Of a stretch of DNA of 63,706 nt, positions 16,799 through 24,321 are shown piece after piece. The stretch covers positions 1 through 63,706 of the forward strand of contig JAFYNM010000005.1 of assembly GCA_017549765.1 (NCBI GenBank). Reading direction: 5' to 3'. Numbering within the stretch: position 1 is the first letter of the stretch; each line of letters starts with the position of its first letter. This DNA comes from Bacteroidales bacterium (GTDB lineage: Bacteria; Bacteroidota; Bacteroidia; Bacteroidales; WCHB1-69). A program made the position numbers and the translations under genes. Below the pieces are notes generated by a model, which was given only the letters and a program-made list of their open reading frames with translations, had not been told where the DNA came from and did not search any database.

Positions 16799-17662
16799 AT
16801 GCAACAATTACGAATTTATAAACAGATCACCAACCGTCATACCGAGTCGCTGGAGCGTTTCTTGGCCGATGTGAGCCGGGAGCCCATGATCACACCGGAA
16901 GAGGAGGTGGAGCTGGCACGCAGAATCAAGGCGGGCGACGAGGAGGCGTTGGACAAAATGACCCGTGCCAACCTCCGTTTTGTGGTCTCGGTGGCCAAGC
17001 AGTACCAGAACCAGGGACTGGGCATCCAAGACCTTATCAACGAAGGCAATATCGGGCTCATCAAGGCGGCGCAACGCTTTGATGAGACCCGTGGATTCAA
17101 GTTTATCTCCTACGCCGTATGGTGGATTCGCCAGTCCATCATGCAGGCCATTGCCAACCAGTCGCGCATTGTGCGCCTTCCCCTCAACCAGGTGGGCAAC
17201 ATCAACCGCATCAAGAAGGTGACCGCCCGTCTGGAGCAGGACCTGGGCCGCATCCCGACCAACGAGGAGATTGCCGAAGAGATGAACCTGTCCGTCGATA
17301 CGGTGGGCGAACTCAAACGTATCAGCTCCCATATCCAGTCGTTGGACTCTCCCATCTCGCCGGACGACGACACTACCTTTGTGGAGACCTTCGTCCATCG
17401 CCAGACCCAGGACGACACCGACACCATCATGATGAAGGAGTCGCTCTCCACGGAGGTGCGCAACCTGTTGCAGACCATCCCGGAGAAGGAGCAGCAGGTG
17501 CTGAAGCTCTGCTACGGCATCGATGCCAACTATGAGCACACCATGGAGGAGATCGGCATCGTGATGGGCCTCTCGCGCGAGCGCGTACGCCAGCTGCGCG
17601 ACAACGGCTTGAAACATCTGAAACAGAACAGTAATCATAACCTGAGATCCTATCTTTCATGA
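16799..17662 (+). CDS. rpoD: RNA polymerase primary sigma factor
   Basis: The 287-residue protein is a compact sigma-70 typical of Bacteroidota, lacking most of region 1.1. Region 1.2 is near residues 12-45. Region 2 shows N-L-R-F-V-V-S-V-A-K and the -10 recognition block F-I-S-Y-A-V-W-W-I-R-Q. Region 3 follows, and region 4.2 has the helix-turn-helix M-E-E-I-G-I-V-M-G-L-S-R-E-R-V-R-Q. In this phylum the primary factor reads -33 TTTG / -7 TAnnTTTG promoters, which agrees with the boxes seen across the window. Its stop overlaps the gldD start as ATGA. Confidence 0.97.
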   Translation: MQQLRIYKQITNRHTESLERFLADVSREPMITPEEEVELARRIKAGDEEALDKMTRANLRFVVSVAKQYQNQGLGIQDLINEGNIGLIKAAQRFDETRGFKFISYAVWWIRQSIMQAIANQSRIVRLPLNQVGNINRIKKVTARLEQDLGRIPTNEEIAEEMNLSVDTVGELKRISSHIQSLDSPISPDDDTTFVETFVHRQTQDDTDTIMMKESLSTEVRNLLQTIPEKEQQVLKLCYGIDANYEHTMEEIGIVMGLSRERVRQLRDNGLKHLKQNSNHNLRSYLS

Positions 17663-18243
17663 GAGCCAAACGATACCTTCTCCTGCTCGCGCTGACCGCC
17701 CTGCTCTGTGCCTGCCACCCGTCAGGACCCGAGGCCCCCAAGCCAATGGGCTATTTCCGTATCGACCTGCCGGCACGCACCTATAGCCTGGTGGACACCA
17801 CGCTCCCCTTCTCCTTTGAACAGTCCGACCAAGCCCAGCTCGTCATCAAACCCCAGTCTGACGGCAACTGTTGGATAGACATCGACTATCCCGACCTGAA
17901 CGCCACCCTCAAACTGACCTGTCTGAAGATCACCTCCCCCGACAGTCTGCGCAACCTGATCTACAGCGAGGAGAGGATGGTGAAGTTCCATTATCAGAAA
18001 GCCGACGACGTGGAGTATTCGGTGGTGCGGGACGAGGATGCCCACCTGTGGGGACAGATCTACGACATCAAGGGCAAAGAGGTGGCCACCCCCTTCCAGT
18101 TCTGGCTCACCGACAGCACACATCACTTCATCCGTGCCACCCTCTACTTCAACTTCGCCCCCAACAACGATTCCCTGCAGCCGGTCATCGACTACCTGCG
18201 GGAGGATGCGATGCACTATATTAACACCTTTGAATGGAAATGA
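17659..18243 (+). CDS. gldD: Gliding motility / T9SS-associated lipoprotein GldD
   Basis: The 194-residue protein has a lipoprotein signal ending A-L-L-C-A-C, so Cys 19 is the likely acylated residue. Typical GldD elements follow: G-Y-F-R-I-D-L-P, P-F-S-F-E, W-I-D-I-D-Y-P-D-L-N-A, H-F-I-R-A-T-L-Y-F and the C-terminal T-F-E-W-K. GldD is needed for gliding in Flavobacterium and is conserved among T9SS-bearing Bacteroidota; its exact role is unsettled. It overlaps rpoD by 4 bp and is coupled to the next gene through another ATGA, so three genes appear translationally linked. Confidence 0.88.
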   Translation: MRAKRYLLLLALTALLCACHPSGPEAPKPMGYFRIDLPARTYSLVDTTLPFSFEQSDQAQLVIKPQSDGNCWIDIDYPDLNATLKLTCLKITSPDSLRNLIYSEERMVKFHYQKADDVEYSVVRDEDAHLWGQIYDIKGKEVATPFQFWLTDSTHHFIRATLYFNFAPNNDSLQPVIDYLREDAMHYINTFEWK

Positions 18244-19520
18244 GTATGAAGAGACACCTACTCCTGTTTTTGTTTTCTCTCATCACGATGTCATCCGGAC
18301 TGGTTGCGCAAGACACCATCCGGATGATGCAGTATAATCTGATGTATTATACCAACAGCTCCGGCATCTCCGACTGCAACTCATCGACCAACAATCTGGA
18401 CACCAAGGATGCAGCTCTGAGGACTATCTTCCATTATGTAAAGCCCACCATCCTGTGTGTCAATGAAATCGGTCCGTCCATGACCTATGTCAACCGCATC
18501 TTGGACAACGCCATCAACACGGACGGGGTCGATTACTACGCCCACGGACTGCTGACCAACTATTCGGGAGGCAATATTGCCAACATGATCTATTACGACA
18601 CCCGCAAGCTGACTTTGTGCAACAACTATTATATTTCCACCTCCTATCGAGACATCAACGGATATCGTTTTTATTACAATTCCGCGGAGTTGGAACAGGG
18701 CGACACGGTCTTTATGACCTTCTGGGTGGCCCATCTCAAGGCGGGCAGTGGCTATGAAGAGGTGCGGAGGACTCAGGTGCGCCAACTGTTGCAGAAGATA
18801 GAGTCCCTCGGCAGTCCGGGCAACCATGTCTTCTCCGGCGACTTCAATATGGTGGGTGCCGAAGAGCCTGGCTATCAAGAGATGATCAATTATGAGAACA
18901 GTCTCTACTGTTTTTACGATCCCATCCAACAGGAAGGCCACTGGAACAACAACTCGCAATATGCCTCCTGTCATACACAGTCCACGCACACCTCTTCGGA
19001 CGGCTGTTTTGTGACGGGCGGGTTGGACGACCGCTTCGACTTGGTGATGGTGTCCCCATATCTCTATTATGGCAGTCTGGACATGCAGGTGCTCAGCAAC
19101 ACGTACCATGCGGTAGGGCAGGACGGACAGCGGTTCAACAGCAGCGTCACCAGTCCGCAGAACAACAGTGTGCCGTCCAATGTGGCCACGGCCCTGTATG
19201 TGATGTCGGACCATCTGCCCGTGGTGGTGGACTTCAAACTCAATGCAACCACCAGCATTGCCGACCGCGACAACAGTTTCCTGATGAGTGTCGTCAACCC
19301 GGTGCGTGACCAACTGCAAATCTCCCTTCAGGTAGAGGAAGAGTCTGCCTTCACCTTTGAGATATACTCGGTGAACGGACAGTTTTTGGGCGCTTTTGAG
19401 CGGCATCTCTCCTCCGGCAAGCAGGAGATCACCCTTCCGTTTGATTTCCCCAAAGGTTTCTATGTGCTCAAAGCCACTAATGACAAGCAACAGCGTTATA
19501 TTCAGAAAATAGTGCGCTAG
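18240..19520 (+). CDS. Secreted endonuclease/exonuclease/phosphatase-fold protein with T9SS sorting domain
   Basis: A signal peptide (M-K-R-H-L-L-L-F-L-F, ending near G-L-V-A-Q) precedes an EEP-fold domain. Landmarks are M-Q-Y-N-L-M near the start, C-V-N-E-I-G (the metal-ligand Glu strand), S-G-D-F-N-M near residue 200 and M-S-D-H-L-P-V-V-V-D near residue 325. The last ~75 residues form a type A T9SS domain, with V-N-P-V-R-D-Q-L and G-F-Y-V-L-K near the end. An extracellular nuclease or phosphodiesterase is likely; the substrate is unknown. Starts are possible at 18234, 18240 and 18246; 18240 is chosen because it makes an ATGA overlap with gldD. Confidence 0.82.
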   Translation: MSMKRHLLLFLFSLITMSSGLVAQDTIRMMQYNLMYYTNSSGISDCNSSTNNLDTKDAALRTIFHYVKPTILCVNEIGPSMTYVNRILDNAINTDGVDYYAHGLLTNYSGGNIANMIYYDTRKLTLCNNYYISTSYRDINGYRFYYNSAELEQGDTVFMTFWVAHLKAGSGYEEVRRTQVRQLLQKIESLGSPGNHVFSGDFNMVGAEEPGYQEMINYENSLYCFYDPIQQEGHWNNNSQYASCHTQSTHTSSDGCFVTGGLDDRFDLVMVSPYLYYGSLDMQVLSNTYHAVGQDGQRFNSSVTSPQNNSVPSNVATALYVMSDHLPVVVDFKLNATTSIADRDNSFLMSVVNPVRDQLQISLQVEEESAFTFEIYSVNGQFLGAFERHLSSGKQEITLPFDFPKGFYVLKATNDKQQRYIQKIVR

Positions 19521-19544
19521 CCTTTTTTGTTTTATAAAAAAGTA

Positions 19545-19552
19545 TATTTTTG
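19545..19552 (+). promoter_or_regulatory. Promoter -7 box (TATTTTTG) for the DksA/TraR-like gene
   Basis: TATTTTTG followed by CAC lies 34 bp before the ATG, with a TTTG at 19526-19529 upstream. It separates the lspA unit from the preceding gldD run. Confidence 0.65.
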
Positions 19553-19585
19553 CACATTATTATTAACCTTAAAAAACCTGTTATT

Positions 19586-19993
19586 ATGGCTGATCCGATA
19601 GAAAACCCGATAGAACCGGTCGTAAATCGTTATTCTGATGAAGACTTAGCAGAATTCAAGGCTCTTATTGAAAAAAAGATAGAGGATGCCAAGAAGGCAA
19701 TGGAGGTATATCAAGAAGCGTATAGCGGAGTAGGTAACGACACCTCCGATACGGCTCCCACTTTCAAGAACATGGAAGAGGGCAACCAGGTATTGTCCAA
19801 AGAGGAGAACAGTCGTCTGGCCGGCCGTCTCGACAAGTACATTGCCAACCTGGAAGCGGCATTGGTGCGTATTGAGAACAAGACCTACGGCATTGACCGC
19901 ATCACCGGCAAGTTGATCTCCAAGGAGCGTCTGAGAATTGTGCCCCATGCCACTCTGGACGTGGATTCCAAATTGAATGAAAAGAGGAAATAA
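19586..19993 (+). CDS. TraR/DksA-like zinc-finger-family transcriptional regulator without zinc cysteines
   Basis: The 135-residue acidic protein has the coiled-coil half (~10-90) with E-E-G-N-Q-V-L-S-K-E-E-N-S-R-L. The zinc-finger-like half follows, with Y-G-I-D-R-I-T-G-K-L-I and K-E-R-L-R-I-V-P-H-A-T. In classical members the position in G-I-C-R is Cys; here it is Asp, and I see no cysteine at all, so zinc is not bound. Such degenerate members are common in Bacteroidota. Binding in the RNA polymerase secondary channel is inferred from the family. The start is ATG 19586, giving M-A-D-P-I-E-N; the frame is open further upstream through the promoter. lspA begins 3 bp after its stop. Confidence 0.85.
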   Translation: MADPIENPIEPVVNRYSDEDLAEFKALIEKKIEDAKKAMEVYQEAYSGVGNDTSDTAPTFKNMEEGNQVLSKEENSRLAGRLDKYIANLEAALVRIENKTYGIDRITGKLISKERLRIVPHATLDVDSKLNEKRK

Positions 19994-19996
19994 CCG

Positions 19997-20644
19997 GTGA
20001 GCAAGCAGCGTCGTTACACGATCATCTCCTTCGGTGTAATCCTTGCATTGATTGTGATTGACCAGATTATCAAGATCTTGGTCAAGACGCACATGTGCTT
20101 GGGGGAGACCATCCCGGTCTTCGGGCATTGGTTCAACATCTGTTTTGTCGAGAATGAGGGGATGGCCTTCGGGCTGAGTCTGGGCCACAACATTGGTAAG
20201 TTGTTGTTGTCGGTCTTGCGGGTGGCGCTCATCATCTTGCTGTGCTGGTATCTGCACAAGCGTATCAAGGAGGGGAAGATGGACGGATTGCAGTTGGCCA
20301 TCTTCAGTCTGGTGATTGCGGGTGCCATGGGCAACATCATCGACTCCCTCTTTTACGGTCTCATCTTCACGGAGAGCACTCCCGTGACGGTGGCGCAGGC
20401 CTTCGCGGGTGGCTATGCTCCTTTCCTGTTCGGCAAAGTGGTTGACATGTTCTACTTCCCGCTGTTCCCCATCCCTGAACGGTTCCCGCTGTGGGGCGGC
20501 AGCTATTTCTTCCCTGCCATCTTCAACTTCGCAGACTCCTGCATCACCATCGGTATCATCATGATGCTCATTTTCAACAAACGGATCTTCTCCGAGGAGG
20601 CCGCCCCGGAAGTGGAGGCTGCTCCCCAATCCGAAAAAGAATAA
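19997..20644 (+). CDS. lspA: Lipoprotein signal peptidase (signal peptidase II)
   Basis: The 215-residue protein starts at GTG, 3 bp after the preceding stop. Helices include I-I-S-F-G-V-I-L-A-L-I-V-I-D-Q. The catalytic Asp motifs are visible as G-N-I-I-D-S and, near the end, F-N-F-A-D-S. F-V-E-N-E-G-M-A-F-G corresponds to the usual N-x-G-A-A-F/W region. The loop between the last helices (L-F-P-I-P-E-R-F-P) is longer than in proteobacterial LspA, as is common in Bacteroidota. It cleaves the signals of diacylglyceryl-modified prolipoproteins; the window codes several lipoproteins. Confidence 0.95.
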   Translation: MSKQRRYTIISFGVILALIVIDQIIKILVKTHMCLGETIPVFGHWFNICFVENEGMAFGLSLGHNIGKLLLSVLRVALIILLCWYLHKRIKEGKMDGLQLAIFSLVIAGAMGNIIDSLFYGLIFTESTPVTVAQAFAGGYAPFLFGKVVDMFYFPLFPIPERFPLWGGSYFFPAIFNFADSCITIGIIMMLIFNKRIFSEEAAPEVEAAPQSEKE

Positions 20645-20671
20645 TTGTTTCACAAAAAAAATCATAACAAA

Positions 20672-22834
20672 ATGCGTTTATTTTCATCTTTAAAGAAAAG
20701 CTTCCTGCTCTTGTTGGCAGTAGCATTCAGCGCCACCACCTTTGCGGTGAACCCTCCCGATGAGGGTATGTGGCTTCCCATGTTCATCAAAAACTACAAC
20801 TACGCCGAGATGCAGCACCTGGGCCTGCACCTGACCCCGGAGCAGTTGTACGACATCAACCACTCTTCTCTGAAAGACGCCATCGTCCAATTGGGTGACG
20901 GCTTCTGCACCGGCGAGATGGTTTCCAAAGATGGTCTGATGTTCACCAACCATCACTGCGGTTACTCTTCTGTAGTGGAGCTCTCCACCATGGAGCACGA
21001 CTATCTGACCAACGGCTTCTTTGCCATGAGCAAGAAAGACGAGCTGCCCGCCAACTTCCACGTTAACTTCCTCGAGAGAATGGAAGATGTGACCGAGATC
21101 GTATTGGCCGATGTGACTACTAAGATGTCTGAATCTGACCGTCAAAAAACCATCAAGTCCGCTATAGATAAACTCAAAAAGGACAATTCCGAGAATGGTC
21201 GCTACAAAGTAGTGGTGAAGTCTTTCTATGAAGGCAATGAATACTACATGTTCATCTACACCACTTATGAGGATGTCCGCCTCGTGGTGGCTCCGCCGAG
21301 CGCCATCGGCAAGTTTGGTGGTGACACCGACAACTGGATGTGGCCGCGCCACACCGGCGACTTCACCGTGTTCCGTATCTACACCGCTCCCGACGGTTCT
21401 CCCGCCAAGTATTCCGAAGACAATGTACCTCTCCATCCGAAACACTACCTGCCCATCAGCTTGAAGGGATATCAGCCCAACGACTACACCATGATCTGGG
21501 GTTATCCCGGCACCACCGAGCGTTTCATGACCTCCTATGAGGTGCAAAACGCCATCGACATCACCGGTCCGGCCTACTATGAGCCGCTGGACGTGATCTT
21601 GCCTGTCATCAGCGACGCTATGAATGCTGATCCTGCTGTCCGTTTGCAATATGCCGACGACCACGCCAGCCTTGCCAACGGCTGGAAGAACCAGCACGGC
21701 ATGGTCACCAGCTTGAAGGCTTTGAAGGTGGTGGAAACCAAACAGAAAGTGGAGGCCAACCTCACCAAATGGATCAACGCCAACGAGTCCCGCAAGGAAA
21801 AATATGGCAGTTGTCTGAGTGAGATTGAGAAAATCTGCAAGAACATTGACGGCAATGCGTTGAAAACAGTCTATGCTGCCAGTATGAGCCTTTCTTCCTC
21901 CCCGACATTGTTGGCTGCCTTCCGTCTTAACAGCGCCATGACGTTGGCCAAGGGCGACAAGGAATACACCGATGCCAAGATTGACCAATTGAGAAAAAGC
22001 TATAAAGGTTATTGGGATGACAAAGATCCGCAAACAGAGGCGAAGGTTATCATGGCCACCATGGATGCCTTCAATGGAGTACCCGAAAGCTATCGTCCTG
22101 ACTTCAACGAGATGCTGAACAAATACTACAAAGGTAGCAAAGAGAACTACGCCAAGGCATTGGCCAGCTCCATTTTCATCTCTCCGGAGAACTTTGAGGC
22201 TTTCTTGGCAAAACCCAACAACAAGGTGTTAGCCAACGACCCTGTGGTCCGCTATATCAACCTCGTGACCCCTGTCATCATGACCAACCAAGGAGTATTC
22301 TCCACCATGAGCGAAGTGGATGTGCCGCGTCGCACCTTCATCGCCGCTTTGAAGGAGATGAACGCCTCCACACCGATGTATCCTGATGCCAACAGCACGA
22401 TGCGTTGCACCTATGGTACGGTATGCGACTACTATCCTGCTGACGGTGTACACTACAACTACTTCACCACCACGAAAGGCATCCTGGAGAAAGAGATCCC
22501 CGGCGATCCTGAGTTCGACGTTCCGGCAAGACTGAAACAACTCATCCAGAACAAGGACTTCGGTCAATATCTGGACAAGGACGGCACGATGCATGTGTGC
22601 TTCCTCTCCAACAACGACATCACCGGTGGTAACTCCGGCAGTCCTATCATGAATGGCGACGGCGAGCTCCTCGGCTTAGCCTTCGATGGCAACTATGAGG
22701 CTTTAAGTAGCGATATCGTCTTCAACACCGAATTACAACGCTGCATCAACGTGGATGTGCGTTACGTGCTCTTCGTTATCGACAAGTTCGGTGGCGCCGG
22801 CTACCTGCTCAACGAGATGGATATCAGAAGATAG
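20672..22834 (+). CDS. S46 family dipeptidyl-peptidase (DPP7-like)
   Basis: The 720-residue protein has a signal peptide (~1-26). The catalytic His lies in T-N-H-H-C-G-Y, a D-T-D-N-W-M-W-P-R-H block is near residue 220, and the nucleophile is in G-N-S-G-S-P-I. S46 enzymes release dipeptides from peptide N-termini in the periplasm and feed anaerobic amino-acid use. In this family a residue 18 positions after the catalytic Ser sets P1 preference: Gly in DPP7 (hydrophobic P1), Arg in DPP11 (acidic P1). Here the stretch reads F-D-G-N, so DPP7-like specificity is expected. The frame is open 27 bp further to a TTG; ATG 20672, followed by a clean signal peptide, is preferred. Confidence 0.95.
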   Translation: MRLFSSLKKSFLLLLAVAFSATTFAVNPPDEGMWLPMFIKNYNYAEMQHLGLHLTPEQLYDINHSSLKDAIVQLGDGFCTGEMVSKDGLMFTNHHCGYSSVVELSTMEHDYLTNGFFAMSKKDELPANFHVNFLERMEDVTEIVLADVTTKMSESDRQKTIKSAIDKLKKDNSENGRYKVVVKSFYEGNEYYMFIYTTYEDVRLVVAPPSAIGKFGGDTDNWMWPRHTGDFTVFRIYTAPDGSPAKYSEDNVPLHPKHYLPISLKGYQPNDYTMIWGYPGTTERFMTSYEVQNAIDITGPAYYEPLDVILPVISDAMNADPAVRLQYADDHASLANGWKNQHGMVTSLKALKVVETKQKVEANLTKWINANESRKEKYGSCLSEIEKICKNIDGNALKTVYAASMSLSSSPTLLAAFRLNSAMTLAKGDKEYTDAKIDQLRKSYKGYWDDKDPQTEAKVIMATMDAFNGVPESYRPDFNEMLNKYYKGSKENYAKALASSIFISPENFEAFLAKPNNKVLANDPVVRYINLVTPVIMTNQGVFSTMSEVDVPRRTFIAALKEMNASTPMYPDANSTMRCTYGTVCDYYPADGVHYNYFTTTKGILEKEIPGDPEFDVPARLKQLIQNKDFGQYLDKDGTMHVCFLSNNDITGGNSGSPIMNGDGELLGLAFDGNYEALSSDIVFNTELQRCINVDVRYVLFVIDKFGGAGYLLNEMDIRR

Positions 22835-22854
22835 TCTGCTCGTTACAGAACTTT

Positions 22855-22889
22855 AAAGGTGGGGAAAACATTTCTCCACCTTTTTTTTT
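22855..22889. terminator. Terminator between convergent S46 peptidase and VanX-like genes
   Basis: The hairpin GGTGGGGAAA / TTTCTCCACC has one G-U pair and a 4-nt loop, and nine T follow on the plus strand. The A-run on the left arm lets it work in both directions. Confidence 0.85.
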
Positions 22890-22954
22890 GTATGAGGGAA
22901 GACTGTCTGCCGAAAGTGAGCGGCGTTAGCCGCGAACACATCCGCTTGTTTGTT

Positions 22955-23788
22955 TTACAACGATTTTACCGGGAAATTGAAGTAGGTGTTGGGGTAGGGC
23001 TCGTTAAGGAGGGTGAAATGCCACCACTCGGAAGAGACGGGTCTGAAGCCGTGGCGGACCATGGCGTTGCGCAGGATCATACGGTTTTGGAATTGCTGTT
23101 CCGTGATGCCCTCTCGGCGCAGAGAGTTCGACTGAGGGTCGAGCAAATCGAAGGTGCCGCCCATGTCCACCTCCTTCCCCGTCGCTTTGTCCACGAGTGT
23201 GAGATCGACGGTGGAGCCGCGCGAATGCTTGCTATGGCTGCTGATGTAACCCAGGCGGAAAAGAGCAGACTTGGGCAGGTTGGGGTAGAAGTCGGCCTTC
23301 ATCAGGGTGTCGGAGAGGTCGGCGGCCCAGCGCCGGAAGTGCTGCACGGCCATGACCGGTCGGTAGGCATCGTAGATCTTCAGGCGATAGCCTTGGCGCA
23401 TCACGTCGTCGCTGACTGCCTTGAGGGCTGCCGCCGCCTCTTTGGTGAGCAGCGCCACCGGCTCTTCATAGCCATCAATGCGCGTGCCCACAAAGTTATA
23501 GGCGCTGTAATAACGGATCTCTTGGATGGCATCCGACACCGCCTCCGAGAGCATGACAAAGCCATCTGTCTCCGTGGATGTCTGGCGCTCTTGCCCCTGG
23601 ACTCCCTCCTTCACTGACAGCAAAGAGTCAGCAGGGACCTCGCACGGCGCCTCCCTCATAATGATGTTCTCCGGCTCCTGGCGGGTCGGTCTCTTCTGAT
23701 GCACTCCCCACCAAAGTCCGCATGCGATGCCCGTGGCCAACACGCACATCCCTACCAAAATGCCTGTCCAAGTTTTTCTATTCTTCAT
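22955..23788 (-). CDS. VanX/DdpX-like D-alanyl-D-alanine dipeptidase (M15D), membrane-anchored
   Basis: The 277-residue protein has an N-terminal hydrophobic segment (~8-30) acting as signal or anchor. A low-complexity linker (~31-75) follows, then the M15 catalytic domain. Zinc and catalytic motifs are visible: Y-D-A-Y-R-P (substrate Arg), S-K-H-S-R-G-S-T-V-D (the S-x-H-x-x-G-x-x-x-D motif) and E-W-W-H-F. The family hydrolyses D-Ala-D-Ala. With a periplasmic location and no VanA/VanH neighbours, peptidoglycan turnover rather than vancomycin resistance is the likelier role. It is the last gene of the minus-strand run. A second ATG at 23797 would add three residues. Confidence 0.9.
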   Translation of the reverse strand: MKNRKTWTGILVGMCVLATGIACGLWWGVHQKRPTRQEPENIIMREAPCEVPADSLLSVKEGVQGQERQTSTETDGFVMLSEAVSDAIQEIRYYSAYNFVGTRIDGYEEPVALLTKEAAAALKAVSDDVMRQGYRLKIYDAYRPVMAVQHFRRWAADLSDTLMKADFYPNLPKSALFRLGYISSHSKHSRGSTVDLTLVDKATGKEVDMGGTFDLLDPQSNSLRREGITEQQFQNRMILRNAMVRHGFRPVSSEWWHFTLLNEPYPNTYFNFPVKSL

Positions 23789-23819
23789 ATTAAACAAAAC
23801 GAGACTGAAAAGACAACTC

Positions 23820-24302
23820 TCACGTCAGTTCCGCCACGCTCATGCCCACTACCTGGATCAGGTCTTGCGGGTTGATCTTGAACTGGAGACCCCGCACGCC
23901 AGCACTGACGTAGATGTAGTCGAACAATTCGCAGGTCTCGTGAATGTACGTCGGGAAGGGCTTCTTCATCCCCACGGGCGAGCAGCCGCCCCGGATGTAG
24001 CCCGTCAACGGCAACAGCTCCTTCATCGGGATAAGATCGCAACTCTTGTTGCCCGACACTTTGGCGGTCTTCTTCAAGTCCACCTCCTCATTCCCCGGGA
24101 TGACACAAACGAAATGGCCTGTCTTGTCGCCTTTCAAAACCAACGTCTTGAAGACTTGATTGATATCCTCACCCAACTGATCGGCAATATGCTGTGCGCC
24201 GAGGTCGTTTTCATCCACCTCGTAGGGAATCAACTCATACGGGATCTTCTTTTGGTCCAGCAGACGGCAGGCGTTGGTTTTATTGATCTTCTCTTTGGGC
24301 AT
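23820..24302 (-). CDS. ybaK: Cys-tRNA(Pro) deacylase (YbaK family)
   Basis: The 160-residue protein matches the length of bacterial YbaK. The conserved Lys lies in Q-V-F-K-T-L-V-L, and the loop Y-I-R-G-G-C-S-P-V-G-M-K-K is diagnostic. It clears Cys mischarged on tRNA-Pro in trans. It sits between the AsmA-like gene and the dipeptidase with short gaps (19 and 31 bp), so it is probably in the same transcript, without an obvious functional link. Confidence 0.94.
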   Translation of the reverse strand: MPKEKINKTNACRLLDQKKIPYELIPYEVDENDLGAQHIADQLGEDINQVFKTLVLKGDKTGHFVCVIPGNEEVDLKKTAKVSGNKSCDLIPMKELLPLTGYIRGGCSPVGMKKPFPTYIHETCELFDYIYVSAGVRGLQFKINPQDLIQVVGMSVAELT

Positions 24303-24321
24303 AACGAGCTATGATGATGGA

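Noticed and set aside
16808-17638. Long minus-strand frame opposite rpoD (and similar ones opposite mutS2, serS, metG, pepT and the HtrA-like gene)
   Set aside because: Codon bias of the real gene keeps the opposite frame open; the translations show no domain and the known gene explains the conservation.
22859-23617. Plus-strand frame across the terminator into the VanX-like gene
   Set aside because: It is antisense to a gene with clear catalytic motifs and would start inside a terminator hairpin.
22955-23788. Vancomycin-resistance gene vanX
   Set aside because: No vanH or vanA/B ligase neighbours, and the protein has an export/anchor segment; a cell-wall dipeptidase is the simpler reading.
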